Part shown: in pieces, positions 37,674 to 48,256 of the stretch | Numbering within the stretch: the stretch's first letter is position 1 | Layout of the letters: every line of letters starts with the position of its first letter | Source of the DNA: Spyradocola merdavium | Lineage (GTDB): Bacteria; Bacillota; Clostridia; Christensenellales; UBA1750 | Length of the DNA: 64,000 nucleotides | NCBI GenBank assembly: GCA_018711265.1 | Contig: DVIM01000026.1 | Span: 1 to 64,000 of the forward strand | Direction of reading: 5' to 3' | Notes under the pieces: model-generated | Databases searched by the model: none | What the model was told of the DNA's origin: nothing | What the model saw: the letters and a program-made list of their open reading frames with translations, nothing else | Position numbers and translations under genes: made by a program

Positions 37674-38531
37674 CTATTCCGCCTCCTCCGTGCTCATGAT
37701 GAGCACATCCTCGATGTGGGCAAAGTCCACCGCCGGGGTCAGGACCACGTAGCGGTCGTCCTCGCCCGTTGTGCGGGAGATGGAGCGCACCGTGCCGATC
37801 AAAAGGCCCTTGGGGTAGACGCCGTCGAGCCCGGAGGTGATCACGCGATCGCCGGTGTTGATCTCGCTGCCGTCGGGCAGGTAGTTCATGCGCAGCATTT
37901 CGTCGTTATCATAGACGTAGAGCGAGCCGTGGCAGATGCCGTTGTCGCGCGTGCGCTCCACCATGCCCGCGACGGCCGAGCGCGAGTCGATGAGGGTGAT
38001 GACCGTTGCGGTGGAATCGGTCACGCTCATCACGCGGCCGATGAGCCCGGAGTCGTTGAGCACGGGGTCGTCCTTTTTCACGCCGTCGCGCTCGCCCTTG
38101 TCCACCGTGAAGGTGGAGAACCAGCCGCCCGCCTCCTTGGCCACGACCGAGGCCGCGATGTAGTCCGTCTCCGGCGTGGTCTCGGTGACGTTCAGCAGGC
38201 CGAGGAGCCGGTCGTTTTCCTTCTGCAGTTCGCTCATCTGGGCGACCTGGGCCTCCAGCTGCCGGTTGCGCTCGGTGAGCACGACGATCTCCTCGTTGAG
38301 CTCAGCGATGGTGCTGCGCTCCTCCATCCCGGAGCGGACGGCGTTGTAGGCGTCGGTCACAAAGCCCTGCACGGGGGTGACCACGGCGCTCACCGCATTC
38401 TCCAGGAAGGGAATCTTGACAATTCCCGTCACCGAAAGCCCGAACAGCGCAACCAGCAGGCACAGGACCGCCCCGCAGACGATCAGGGCGATCTTGTGCC
38501 TGCCAAGGCCCTGGGTAAATCGCATTTTCAT
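37674..38531 (-). CDS. mreC: Rod-shape-determining protein MreC
   Basis: 285 residues: a cytoplasmic head, one membrane helix (about 13-33), a coiled coil (STIAELNEEIVVLTERNRQL onward) and two beta-barrel domains. Typical elements are VVAKEAGGWFSTFTVDKGERDGV, split here as VVAKEAGGW and TVDKGERDGV, also LIGRVMSVTDSTATVITLID and GDRVITSGLDGVYPKG. MreC forms an extracytoplasmic scaffold regulating PBP2. It is flanked by mreB and mreD in the standard order. Confidence 0.95.
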   Translation of the reverse strand: MKMRFTQGLGRHKIALIVCGAVLCLLVALFGLSVTGIVKIPFLENAVSAVVTPVQGFVTDAYNAVRSGMEERSTIAELNEEIVVLTERNRQLEAQVAQMSELQKENDRLLGLLNVTETTPETDYIAASVVAKEAGGWFSTFTVDKGERDGVKKDDPVLNDSGLIGRVMSVTDSTATVITLIDSRSAVAGMVERTRDNGICHGSLYVYDNDEMLRMNYLPDGSEINTGDRVITSGLDGVYPKGLLIGTVRSISRTTGEDDRYVVLTPAVDFAHIEDVLIMSTEEAE

Positions 38532-38562
38532 CTTCCCTTTCGTGTGCCGAGGGGGAAAGCGC

Positions 38563-39600
38563 CTACGCTTCCTCCGCCACGCGCGTGATGTGCTTCAGGC
38601 GCTCCAGGTCCCCGGAGAGGATGCCCGTGCCGATGGCCACGCAGTCCATGGGGTTGTCCGCCAGGACCACGGGCATGCCCGTCTGCTGGGAAATGAGCAG
38701 ATCCAGGCCCGAGAGCTGTGCGCCGCCGCCGGTCAGGTAGATGCCGCGCTCCATGATGTCGCTGGCCAGCTCCGGCGGCGTGTTCTCCAGGCAGGTGCGC
38801 AGGTTGTTCATGATGACGCCCAGGGGGTCCTTGAGCGCCTCGGTGATCTCGTCGTTGCTGATCTCGATCATGTGCGGCAGGCCCGTGATGAGGTCGCGGC
38901 CGCGCACCATGACGGTCTCGCGCCGCTTGAGCGGGATGGCCGAGCCGATGCCGATCTTGACCTCCTCGGCCGTGCGCTCGCCGATGAGCAGGTTGTACTC
39001 GTTCTTGATGAAGTTGATGATGGCCTCGTCCATCTTCTGGCCGGCCGTGCGCACGGAGCAGGAGGTGACCACGCCGTTCATGGAGAGCACCGCCATCTCC
39101 GACGTGCCGCCGCCGATGTCCACGACCATGGAGCCGCTCGCCTCCTCCACGGGGAGCCCCGCGCCGATGGCGGCCGCCATGGGCTCGTCCACCAGGTGCA
39201 CCGAGCGCGCGCCGGCGTTGCGCACCACCTGCTCCACGGCCTGGCGCTCCACGGGCGTGATGCCGCAGGGCACGCAGACCACAACGCGCGGGCGCACGAT
39301 GGGCACGGAGAAGTCGTTCGCCTTGTGGATCAGGTATTTGATCATCACCTGCGTCGAGTCCAGATCCGCGATGACGCCCTCGGTCACGGGATGGATGGCC
39401 GTGATGTTGGAGGGCGTGCGGCCCATCATCTTCTTGGCCTCCTCGCCCACGGCCAGCACCTGCCGCCGCGCGTCCGAGCGCACAGCCACCATCGTCGGCT
39501 CCCGCAGCACGATGCCCTTGCCGTCCACGTAGACGACGATGTTGGCCGTGCCCAGGTCGAACCCCATGTTGCGGCTCATGAATTTAACGCCTAATGCCAT
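38563..39600 (-). CDS. mreB: Rod-shape actin homologue MreB
   Basis: 345 residues from the ATG at 39600; the AGGAGG is about 13 bases away, and an internal ATG at 39582 is an alternative. MreB forms membrane-bound filaments that guide wall synthesis. Actin-fold motifs are visible: GFDLGTANIVVYVDGKGIVL, MIKYLIHKAN, VVCVPCGITPVERQAVE, VDIGGGTSEMAVLS, and ITGLPHMIEIS with TGGGAQLSGLD. A divergence from canonical MreB (LREPTMVAV) is minor. It could be the MreB or Mbl paralogue. It is followed by mreC. Confidence 0.95.
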   Translation of the reverse strand: MALGVKFMSRNMGFDLGTANIVVYVDGKGIVLREPTMVAVRSDARRQVLAVGEEAKKMMGRTPSNITAIHPVTEGVIADLDSTQVMIKYLIHKANDFSVPIVRPRVVVCVPCGITPVERQAVEQVVRNAGARSVHLVDEPMAAAIGAGLPVEEASGSMVVDIGGGTSEMAVLSMNGVVTSCSVRTAGQKMDEAIINFIKNEYNLLIGERTAEEVKIGIGSAIPLKRRETVMVRGRDLITGLPHMIEISNDEITEALKDPLGVIMNNLRTCLENTPPELASDIMERGIYLTGGGAQLSGLDLLISQQTGMPVVLADNPMDCVAIGTGILSGDLERLKHITRVAEEA

Positions 39601-39654
39601 CTTTGGGTTTCCCCCTCCTGTAAAATTCAAAAAAACATCGCGCCGGCCGCCCCG

Positions 39655-40218
39655 CTAGCGGAGGCCCGCCTCGCGCAGGAGCGCGCGCAGTCCATACAGC
39701 GAAAGGCCGACCGTCGCATAATAATCGCCCTCAATCCTTCGCACCAGCGCCCCGCCCAGGCCCTGAATGCCGTAGGCGCCCGCCTTGTCCAGGGGCTCGC
39801 CCGTCGCGACATATTCTTCGATCTCTTCTTTCGTCAGGTCGCCGAAGTGGATCACGGCCCGGTCGCAGCGCTCCCAGCGCGCGCCGGTTTCGGCGTCCAG
39901 CAGGCACATGCCGGTGAGCACCTCGTGCGCCCGGCCCGAGAGCGCGGCGAGCATCTGCGCCGCCTCCCGCTCGTCGCGCGGCTTGCCCAGCGCCTTTCCG
40001 TCGAGAAAAACGAGCGTATCCGCCGCGAGCACCCGGCCGCGGCCCGCGCGCGCGGCGACGTCCTCCGCCTTCCTGCGGGCCAGCGCCCGGACGCAGGCCT
40101 CCGGCTCGCCCGAAACCTCCTCGTCCACCTGCGCGGGGCGCACCGAAAACGGCACGCCCATGCGCCGGAGCAGCTCCGCCCGCCGCGGCGACGCGGAGGC
40201 CAATAGGATTTCTTCCAT
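39655..40218 (-). CDS. maf: Maf-type nucleoside triphosphate pyrophosphatase
   Basis: 187 residues. Maf proteins hydrolyse non-canonical or dTTP/UTP nucleotides to monophosphates. The marks are LLASASPRRAELLRRMG at the start, LAADTLVFLDGKALGKPRD in the middle, and YVATGEPLDKAGAYGIQGLG near the end, split here as YVATGEPLDKAG and AYGIQGLG. Maf is often next to mreBCD in Firmicutes, as here, and has been linked to division arrest. The start follows the DUF4321 gene by three bases. Confidence 0.95.
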   Translation of the reverse strand: MEEILLASASPRRAELLRRMGVPFSVRPAQVDEEVSGEPEACVRALARRKAEDVAARAGRGRVLAADTLVFLDGKALGKPRDEREAAQMLAALSGRAHEVLTGMCLLDAETGARWERCDRAVIHFGDLTKEEIEEYVATGEPLDKAGAYGIQGLGGALVRRIEGDYYATVGLSLYGLRALLREAGLR

Positions 40219-40221
40219 CTC

Positions 40222-40476
40222 TTACATCCTTCTGTAGATCACAAAGGCGATCACCATGCCCAGCATGGAGCCGATGTTGACGTGGAGCACAAGCCCCAGG
40301 GTAAAGGTCACAACGCCCAGGTCCAGCGTCAGCGGCGCGCCCGTGGTCCCCACCGTGATCGACCGGGAGAAGATCTCCGGGAGATACGGCGTCACCAGCG
40401 ACCACAGAAGGCTGCCGATGATCGCGCCGACCAGGATCATCAGCAGGAGCATCCAGGGCTCGGTTCTGGCTTTCAT
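40222..40476 (-). CDS. DUF4321 membrane protein
   Basis: 84 residues with two hydrophobic helices (PWMLLLMILVGAIIGSLLW and GLVLHVNIGSMLGMVIAFVI) and a short loop with the family-like DLGVVTFTLG segment. DUF4321 proteins are small Clostridia proteins often found beside maf and mre genes; their function is unknown. It sits with three-base gaps on both sides in the operon. Confidence 0.85.
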   Translation of the reverse strand: MKARTEPWMLLLMILVGAIIGSLLWSLVTPYLPEIFSRSITVGTTGAPLTLDLGVVTFTLGLVLHVNIGSMLGMVIAFVIYRRM

Positions 40477-40479
40477 GGC

Positions 40480-42579
40480 TTACTCCTCTCCCTCCTGCGG
40501 CTCCGTGCTCTCCGTGGAGGTTTCCGTCGACGTCTCCGCCGATCCGGACTCGCGCGGGGTCACGCCCTGGTAAATCTCGCCCTGCACTTCCTTGTAGTAG
40601 TCGTCGCGCAGCAGCTCGCGGGAGACCTCCTCGCCGTCCTTTTTGATCACGCGGTAGGAGCGCACCTTGATGCCGTCGCGCGCCTTCTTCTTGACCTTTG
40701 TCTCGTCCGTATAGGTCACGTGCTCGCCCTCGGTGTCCAGGATGATCTTGGGCTCCTCCGGCTCAATGGTCTCGTAGACGTCGGTCACGATCTCGATCTC
40801 CGTCCCCTCCTCCAGCGGATAGCCGTAGATGGAGAAGACGACGGAATTGCCCGATACGCGCCCCTCCAGGAAGATGGGGTAGTCCGTGTTGTTCTTGAAG
40901 ATCAGGTCCTTGTAATCATAGGCCACGGCCGCATCCGTTCCCACGTCCACGTAGGAGACGGGCATGCTGTGCTTGTTGGAGCGAACGATCTCGATATTGG
41001 CCTTGACCAGGGCCTGGTAGAGGGTCGTGGAAACCTGGCAGACGCCGCCGCCCGGGCCGTCGACGATCTCGTCGTCCTCGATGACGCCCGCGTTCTGGTA
41101 GCCCTGCTCTAGGCCGCGCGGCCCGGTCGTGGCGTTGAAGGAGACCTCCTGTCCAGGCTGCACGACCATGCCGTTGAAGTAGGACAGCGCGGTCTTGATG
41201 TTGTGGATTCTCGCATCCGAGGAGTCGCCCAGGTCCGTCGACGTGCGCACGATGCGCGTCGTGGCCTGCTCCAGGTCCGCCGCAAAGACCGTGGGCGAGA
41301 CGATGTCGGGCTTGACCTCGATGACGGTGGTAAAGCCGTTGTCCAGCTGCGTCTTCACCTGTCCAATCAGGGTCGAAAGGTCCACGCTGCGGCCGTTGCT
41401 CTCGGGCGTAATGGTGAACTTCTCCTCCGCCGAAGGGTCAAAGGAGATGCTCGCGTTCGTCGCGGCCAGGTCCACGGCGTCCTTGACCTCGGTCAGCTTC
41501 TGCTCGAGCAGCTCCTCGTCGTAGGACAGCGCCGTCGAGAGGTTCTGCCCCTCCGTCTTCAGGCGCGAGATCTCCTGCTGGCGCGCAAAGATGTTCCCCG
41601 TGCGCCCGAGGTTCCAGGCCTCCTCCAGCTTCTCGTCGATGTCCAGGGACACGCCCATCTGCTCGGGCGCGATGGACCACTCCCGATCGTTGTAGGCCAG
41701 GCGCACGGTCATGGCCTCAATGCGGTCGGCGTTGAGCGTCACGAGCTTTTCGCGCGCCTCCTCCATGGTGTAGCCGTTGAGCTTGAGCCCGTCGACCGAC
41801 ACGCCCGGATAGAACGTGTCCGCCCCGCTGCCCAGGTCCACCGCCAGCTTCACGCCAAAGATCCCCAGGACCACCACAACCACCGCCGCAAGCAGCGCGA
41901 TGCGCTGCATCCGGCGCCTGCGCTGGCGCTGCTGCTGCTTGACCTGGAAGGCGTACTCCTGGTCCGCGGTGCGCATGGAGGGGTCGATCCGCTCCCCGCC
42001 GCGCGCGGACGCCTGGCGCGCCCCACGGCGTCCCTCCGGCGCGCCCTCTCCGGGGCGCGGCCTTCCCTCGCGCATCGGGCGCTCGCCCGCGGCGCGCGCC
42101 TCCTGCGCCCGCTGCGCCGGCGCAGGCCGGGACCCTGGCACGGGGCGGCTGCCCGACACGGGCCGGGACCCCGACGCGGGCCGGCTCCCCGACGCGGGCC
42201 GGCTCTCCGACGCGGGCCGGCTGCCCGACACGGGCCGGCTCCCCGACGCGGGGCGGCTGCCCGGCGCGGGATGGCTGCCCGGCACGGGATGGCTGCCCGG
42301 CACGGGATGGCTGCCCGGCACGGGCCGGACCCCCGGCGCGCGAGGCTCCGACGCCGGGCGCCGCCGCGCCTGTCCTGCCCCCGCGGCGGGATTCCCCTCC
42401 GCGGGCCTTCTCCCCTCTGCGTTCGACCGCGCTTCCGCCTGCGCCCGGTCCGGGGCATGGCGCGGCGCCCCGGCCTGCGCGCCCGCAGGCCGGGGCCCGC
42501 CGAGCGGCTGATCCTGAAGCTCGCGGCGCTCCGCCTCCCCGGCGCGGTCCGCGCCCTCCGTTTTTCTCTTGTCTGTCAT
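40480..42579 (-). CDS. VanW-family membrane protein with a hexapeptide-repeat cytoplasmic head
   Basis: 699 residues from the ATG at 42579 (AGGAAG site). The first 215 residues are disordered, rich in Pro, Arg and Ala, with twelve hexapeptide repeats at about 86-157 (PVPGSH and PASGSR types). One membrane helix follows (about 225-245, after RRRRMQ). Outside are peptidoglycan_binding_4-like domains, then the VanW domain with GGGVCQVSTTLYQALVKANI and RSNKHSMPVSYVDVG. A G5-like end and an acidic Ser/Thr tail follow. VanW function is unknown, though it is linked to the envelope. It is the first gene of the mre operon. Confidence 0.88.
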   Translation of the reverse strand: MTDKRKTEGADRAGEAERRELQDQPLGGPRPAGAQAGAPRHAPDRAQAEARSNAEGRRPAEGNPAAGAGQARRRPASEPRAPGVRPVPGSHPVPGSHPVPGSHPAPGSRPASGSRPVSGSRPASESRPASGSRPASGSRPVSGSRPVPGSRPAPAQRAQEARAAGERPMREGRPRPGEGAPEGRRGARQASARGGERIDPSMRTADQEYAFQVKQQQRQRRRRMQRIALLAAVVVVVLGIFGVKLAVDLGSGADTFYPGVSVDGLKLNGYTMEEAREKLVTLNADRIEAMTVRLAYNDREWSIAPEQMGVSLDIDEKLEEAWNLGRTGNIFARQQEISRLKTEGQNLSTALSYDEELLEQKLTEVKDAVDLAATNASISFDPSAEEKFTITPESNGRSVDLSTLIGQVKTQLDNGFTTVIEVKPDIVSPTVFAADLEQATTRIVRTSTDLGDSSDARIHNIKTALSYFNGMVVQPGQEVSFNATTGPRGLEQGYQNAGVIEDDEIVDGPGGGVCQVSTTLYQALVKANIEIVRSNKHSMPVSYVDVGTDAAVAYDYKDLIFKNNTDYPIFLEGRVSGNSVVFSIYGYPLEEGTEIEIVTDVYETIEPEEPKIILDTEGEHVTYTDETKVKKKARDGIKVRSYRVIKKDGEEVSRELLRDDYYKEVQGEIYQGVTPRESGSAETSTETSTESTEPQEGEE
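42109..42324 (-). repeat. Twelve 18-bp tandem repeats inside the VanW-family gene
   Basis: Each 18-base unit encodes a Pro-x-x-Gly/Glu-Ser-His/Arg hexapeptide. Near the 5' end three almost identical PVPGSH units stand together, which suggests recent unit duplication. Confidence 0.85.
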
Positions 42580-42640
42580 AGGCTTCCTACGCTCCCGTAT
42601 CGTGATCGCGGGCAAAGGGCCCGTATGTTAACAACGCCAC

Positions 42641-42670
42641 ATTATACCATGATTGCCTGCCTTTGCGCAA
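42641..42670 (-). promoter_or_regulatory. Promoter of the vanW-maf-mreBCD-mrdA operon
   Basis: Minus strand TTGCGC (complement of 42665-42670), 18-base spacer, TATAAT (complement of 42641-42646), 62 bases before the VanW-family start. Confidence 0.75.
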
Positions 42671-42680
42671 ATCCCGTTCC

Positions 42681-43541
42681 TCATGGAGAAACGGCCTGCG
42701 CCTTCTGCGCCGCTTCCACGGCCTCGCACAGGCGCGCCGCGCAGTCCTGCGCGTCCTCCCAGCGGGCAAGGCCCGTGCCCAGGTCCACGTCCGGCCGCGT
42801 CGCGCCGTGGAAGTCGCTGCCGCCGGTGACGAGCAGCCCGTATCTGCGCGCCATGCGCCGCAGGAAGGCCTCTGTCGCGGGCGTGTGCGCGTTGTGGTAG
42901 CACTCCAGGCCCATCAGCCCTGCGCCGCACATGGCGTGGATCCACTGCTCCAGCTCCGTCTCGCTGAGCTTGAGCAGGCCGCCGTGCGCCAATACAGGAA
43001 CGCCGCCAGCCGCGCGAATGTTCCGGATCACCGCCTCGGAGGTCATCTTTCGGCGCTCGGCATAGGCGCGCGCGCCCAGGCCGATGTACTCGCGAAAGGC
43101 CGTGCGCACGTCCGGCACCACGCCGTGCTGCACGAGCACGCGGGCGATGTGCGGCCGGCCGATCGCGCCGCCCGCCAGCGCCTCCACCTCCTCGACCTCG
43201 ATGGGGATGCCCATGCCCTGCAGGTTTTCGATGATGCGGACCATCCGCTCCACGCGCGCCCTGCGCATGTCCTCCAGCATCTCCCGCATGACGGGGTGGT
43301 CCGGCGACATGCCGTAGCCCAGCAGGTGGACCTCCAGCGCCACGCCCGAGCTGATCTCCACGCCCGGCAGGACCCGCACCCCGGCGCGCGCGCCCGCGGC
43401 CAGGGCCTCCGGCACGCCGTCCATGGTGTCGTGATCCGTCACGGCCAGCAGGGAGAAGCCCCTCTCCGCGCCCAGGCGCACCACCTGCTCGGGCGCCAGC
43501 GTCCCATCTGAGGCCGTGGTGTGAATGTGCAAATCCAGCAT
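42681..43541 (-). CDS. PHP-domain phosphoesterase
   Basis: 286 residues. The PHP metal motifs are all present: DLHIHTTASDGTLAPEQ (H-x-H), AVTDHDTMDGV, LPGVEIS, GRPHIARVLV, VPVLAHGG and GSDFHG. This is the group of TrpH/YciV-like enzymes that remove phosphates from 3',5'-bisphosphonucleotides or trim RNA 5' ends. The exact substrate is not shown by sequence. It is transcribed towards the vanW promoter and appears to be a single gene between ftsH and the mre operon. Confidence 0.9.
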   Translation of the reverse strand: MLDLHIHTTASDGTLAPEQVVRLGAERGFSLLAVTDHDTMDGVPEALAAGARAGVRVLPGVEISSGVALEVHLLGYGMSPDHPVMREMLEDMRRARVERMVRIIENLQGMGIPIEVEEVEALAGGAIGRPHIARVLVQHGVVPDVRTAFREYIGLGARAYAERRKMTSEAVIRNIRAAGGVPVLAHGGLLKLSETELEQWIHAMCGAGLMGLECYHNAHTPATEAFLRRMARRYGLLVTGGSDFHGATRPDVDLGTGLARWEDAQDCAARLCEAVEAAQKAQAVSP

Positions 43542-43645
43542 GGTTTCCCCCCCTTTACTTCATAACCTATAGGTATTTGCCGGCTATCCCCGCTTTTCCT
43601 GCCAATCGGCCAAAGTTTAACCTATCGTTCGTTTTTTTGCAAAAA

Positions 43646-43677
43646 CAGGCAGCGTCCGCTTGCGGAACGTCTGCCTG
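43646..43677 (-). terminator. Terminator of the tilS-hpt-ftsH operon
   Basis: Minus strand CAGGCAGACGTTCCGC / GCGGACGCTGCCTG followed by TTTTTGC, 14 bases after the ftsH stop. Confidence 0.85.
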
Positions 43678-43690
43678 TCTGCAACAAATC

Positions 43691-45622
<1,932 letters not shown>

Positions 45623-45662
45623 TTTGACAAAACGCCTCCCTTCAAAGGGCTATCCCTTGGGT

Positions 45663-46208
45663 TTACGCATACATTTTCGGGCTGAGGATGCAGACGTCCG
45701 GCAGGTTGCGGTAGTGTTCCGCATAGTCCAGGCCGTAGCCGACCACGAACTCGTCCGGAATGGTGAAGCCGATGTAGTCCGCCTGGAGCTCCACGCGGCG
45801 GCGCTCCGGCTTATCCAGGAGCGTGAGCAGCTTCAGGGACGCGGGCCCGCGCGTGCGCAGGTTGTCCTTGAGGTAGCTCATGGACATGCCGCTGTCCACG
45901 ATGTCCTCGACGATGAGCACGTCCTTGCCCTCGATGCCGTGGTCCAGGTCCTTGAGGATCCGCACAACGCCCGAGGACTTCGTCGAGGAGCCGTAGCTCG
46001 AGATGGCCATAAAGTCGATGGAACAGGGAATGGTCAAGCGCCGGAGCAGGTCCGCAAAGACCGCGACCGCGCCCTTGAGGATGCAGACGACCAGCAGGTC
46101 GTGCCCCGCGTAGTCCGCATTGACGCGCGCGGCCAGTTCGTCCAGCCGCTTTTGAATCTCTTCATTGGAAATGAGTACGCGCTCGATCTCGTCCTTCGAA
46201 TACTCCAT
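45663..46208 (-). CDS. hpt: Hypoxanthine phosphoribosyltransferase
   Basis: 181 residues. It salvages hypoxanthine and guanine to IMP and GMP using PRPP. The PRPP-binding loop VLIVEDIVDSGMSMSYL is intact. The N-terminal VCILKGAVAVFADLLRRL and the C-terminal DFVVGYGLDYAEHYRNLP-like segment (here DEFVVGYGLDYAEHYRNLP) fit the family. It starts four bases after tilS and is followed by ftsH. Confidence 0.96.
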   Translation of the reverse strand: MEYSKDEIERVLISNEEIQKRLDELAARVNADYAGHDLLVVCILKGAVAVFADLLRRLTIPCSIDFMAISSYGSSTKSSGVVRILKDLDHGIEGKDVLIVEDIVDSGMSMSYLKDNLRTRGPASLKLLTLLDKPERRRVELQADYIGFTIPDEFVVGYGLDYAEHYRNLPDVCILSPKMYA

Positions 46209-46212
46209 ACGT

Positions 46213-47508
46213 CTACTCCTTCGGTTTTCTATATTGAATGGTCAGGGCCCGCGCGCTGTTGGGACCGATGGCGCAGGCGGCGCTCGGCGCGACGCCCGCC
46301 ACCCAGACGATCTCCTCTCCGCATGTCAGGACCGGCACGCGGCCGCGCAGCGCGCGCGGCACCTTTTGATCGGTAAAAATGTCGCTGAGCTTCTTGGTTC
46401 CGCCGCCCAGCAGGCGCACCCGGTCGCCCGCGCGCCGCGCGCGCACGGCGAGGCCGGCCGACGCCGCGTCCGCGTCCAGGACCTGCGCATCGCGCCCCAG
46501 GTCCAGGCACGGGGGCACCGCCCCGACGCGCAGGGAAAAGCAGCCGAACGGCGTCTCGTTTTCCCCCAGGTGCAGCGGGATGGATTCCATGGGCGCTTCG
46601 CCTGGAACGGGCCGCACACCCTGCGCATCCCGCTCCAGCAGCGCCCCGCAGAGGCTGGCACGCTTGCCGGCCCCGAGGGAAAAGAGCCCCTCCAGCCGGT
46701 CCACGTCCGCCTGCCCCGCCTCCCGCAGGCCCAGGCGCACGAGGTATTCGTGCAGCACCGCGCCGCGCAGGCCGGGATGCAGGTCGCGCACGTCGGAAAG
46801 CGCGTCCCCGCGCATCCGCTCCCGCAGGACGGAGTCCGCCTGCTGCGCGATGTAGTCGCTCTGGTCGCGGCTCAGGGCCGCGAGGCGGGCGATGGCCTCC
46901 ACCGCGCGGGGGTTGAGGGTCTCCAGGCGCGGGATCACCTCGTGCCGCACGTAGTTTCGCGCAAAAGCGGTGTCCGCATTCGTCTCGTCCTGCACAAAGG
47001 GCAGTCCCTTTTCCTGTGCATAGCGCAGGATCTCCGCGCGCGAAAAGGGCAGCAGCGGCCGCAGGAGGTCCCCCTCCTCTTCGCGCATCCCGGAAAGCCC
47101 CCGCGGCGAGGACCCGCGCACCAGGTGCAGGAGCACGGTCTCGGCCTGGTCGTTGCGGTGGTGGGCCGTGAGGATGCAGTCCAGGCCGCGCCTGCGCTTC
47201 TCCTCCCGGAGGAAGGCGTAGCGCAGGTCCCTGGCGGTTTCCTCCAGCCCGCGGCCGCTCGCGCGCGCCCTGGCGGGAACGTCTACATGCGCAACCGCCA
47301 ACGGCACGCCGAGCCGGGCGCAGAGCGCCTCGACAAAGGCGCAGTCCCGTTGGGAGTTCTCCCCCCGCATGCCGTGCTCGACGTGCGCGGCGACGACCTG
47401 CGCCCGCAGCGCCAGCAGGAGATGCAGCAGCACCACGGAGTCCACGCCGCCCGAGAGCGCCACCAGGGCGCTGCGCCCCTTCAGGCATTCCGCAACGTGT
47501 TCCCGCAC
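46213..47508 (-). CDS. tilS: tRNA(Ile)-lysidine synthase
   Basis: 431 residues from the GTG at 47508 (AGGAGGG site). It modifies C34 of the tRNA-Ile CAU anticodon to lysidine so that AUA is read as Ile. The PP-loop motif ALSGGVDSVVLLHLL has SGGVDS at 19-24, with AHVEHGMRGENS and LTAHHRNDQAETVLLHLVRG following. The C-terminal TilS domain (VRARRAGDRVRLLGGGTKKL onward) is present. It has its own promoter (47543-47571) and leads the tilS-hpt-ftsH operon. Confidence 0.96.
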   Translation of the reverse strand: MREHVAECLKGRSALVALSGGVDSVVLLHLLLALRAQVVAAHVEHGMRGENSQRDCAFVEALCARLGVPLAVAHVDVPARARASGRGLEETARDLRYAFLREEKRRRGLDCILTAHHRNDQAETVLLHLVRGSSPRGLSGMREEEGDLLRPLLPFSRAEILRYAQEKGLPFVQDETNADTAFARNYVRHEVIPRLETLNPRAVEAIARLAALSRDQSDYIAQQADSVLRERMRGDALSDVRDLHPGLRGAVLHEYLVRLGLREAGQADVDRLEGLFSLGAGKRASLCGALLERDAQGVRPVPGEAPMESIPLHLGENETPFGCFSLRVGAVPPCLDLGRDAQVLDADAASAGLAVRARRAGDRVRLLGGGTKKLSDIFTDQKVPRALRGRVPVLTCGEEIVWVAGVAPSAACAIGPNSARALTIQYRKPKE

Positions 47509-47542
47509 CGCCTTGCCCTCCTATGGAATCAATCAGTTTCTA

Positions 47543-47571
47543 ATTTTATATGGACTGCAAAGATATTTCAA
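47543..47571 (-). promoter_or_regulatory. Promoter of tilS-hpt-ftsH
   Basis: Minus strand TTGAAA (complement of 47566-47571), 17-base spacer, TAAAAT (complement of 47543-47548), in an AT-rich gap after the MarR gene. Confidence 0.8.
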
Positions 47572-47598
47572 GCCCTGAATCAAATTGTTTGGTTTTTT

Positions 47599-48066
47599 TT
47601 AACCGCCGGCCTCCCGCGCGGCCTCTTCCTCGCGCAGGGCGCGCTCCATGTTCCGGGCGACGCGGCGCATGTACTCCTCAAACTGCGCGCGCTCCTCGGC
47701 GGAAAACCCGTCCAGCAGCTCCGCGGCGACGCGGCCGACCTGCCGCTCGCCCATCTCGCACATGCGCTTCCCCTCCTCGGAGAGGTGCACGCGCAGGATG
47801 CGCTGGTCCCGTCCGTCCATCTCGCGCTCGATGAGCCCGGCGCGCTCCATGCGCTTTAAGGTGACCGTCATCGTCGCCGGCGAGAGGTTCAGCGCGCGCG
47901 CCATCTCCTTTTGGCTCATGCCGTCGCGCTTGTGCAGCAGGGCCATGATCGGCGGCTGCCCGCGGTAGAGTCCCACCTCTGCAAGCTGGGCCTGCATGCG
48001 GCTGTAGTACAGGCGCACCACGCGCGCAAACTCCACCTCAAACTGCATCATCAAGTCTTCTTCCAT
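47599..48066 (-). CDS. MarR-family transcriptional regulator
   Basis: 155 residues from the ATG at 48066 (GGAGGAGGAG site). MarR proteins are dimeric winged-helix regulators, often repressors. The wing-helix region reads QPPIMALLHKRDGMSQKEMA, then LNLSPATMTVTLKRMERAGL and REMDGRDQRILRVHLSEEGK, the typical recognition helix and wing. No ligand can be inferred. No transporter gene is adjacent. TTAGAC repeats around the promoter -10 could be an autoregulatory site. Confidence 0.93.
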   Translation of the reverse strand: MEEDLMMQFEVEFARVVRLYYSRMQAQLAEVGLYRGQPPIMALLHKRDGMSQKEMARALNLSPATMTVTLKRMERAGLIEREMDGRDQRILRVHLSEEGKRMCEMGERQVGRVAAELLDGFSAEERAQFEEYMRRVARNMERALREEEAAREAGG

Positions 48067-48101
48067 CGCTCCTCCTCCTCGCATCGGGAGTTTATTTTCG
48101 C

Positions 48102-48144
48102 GTCTAACAATTCGTAGTCTAATCTTTCGGGGGGATTTTGTCAA
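48102..48144 (-). promoter_or_regulatory. Promoter and possible operator of the MarR gene
   Basis: Minus strand TTGACA (complement of 48139-48144), 17-base spacer, TAGACT (complement of 48116-48121). The sequence TTAGAC occurs at the -10 and again 15 bases downstream, a possible regulator site. Confidence 0.65.
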
Positions 48145-48184
48145 CCAAAATCTTTTGGGAAGCGGGGTTTTCCCGCCCGAGGGG

Positions 48185-48228
48185 AAAAAAAGGGACCCCC
48201 GACGCAAAGCAAACGCGGCGGAGGTCCC
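48185..48228 (-). terminator. Terminator of the pst-phoU operon
   Basis: Minus strand GGGACCTCCGCCGCG ... GCGTCGGGGGTCCC with two mismatches, followed by seven T. Confidence 0.85.
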
Positions 48229-48256
48229 TCCTGTTTCCAAATCGCGGCCCGTGGCC

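Noticed and set aside
34716..38588. A 1290-codon open frame on plus across the mrdA-mreD-mreC region
   Set aside because: It is antisense to three recognised genes, is dominated by His, Val, Asp and Gly as expected from high-GC antisense frames, and has no ribosome binding site or motif.
42109..42324. A possible CRISPR or minisatellite from the regular 18-base repeats
   Set aside because: The units are contiguous without spacers, in frame, and encode a hexapeptide repeat of the VanW-family protein.
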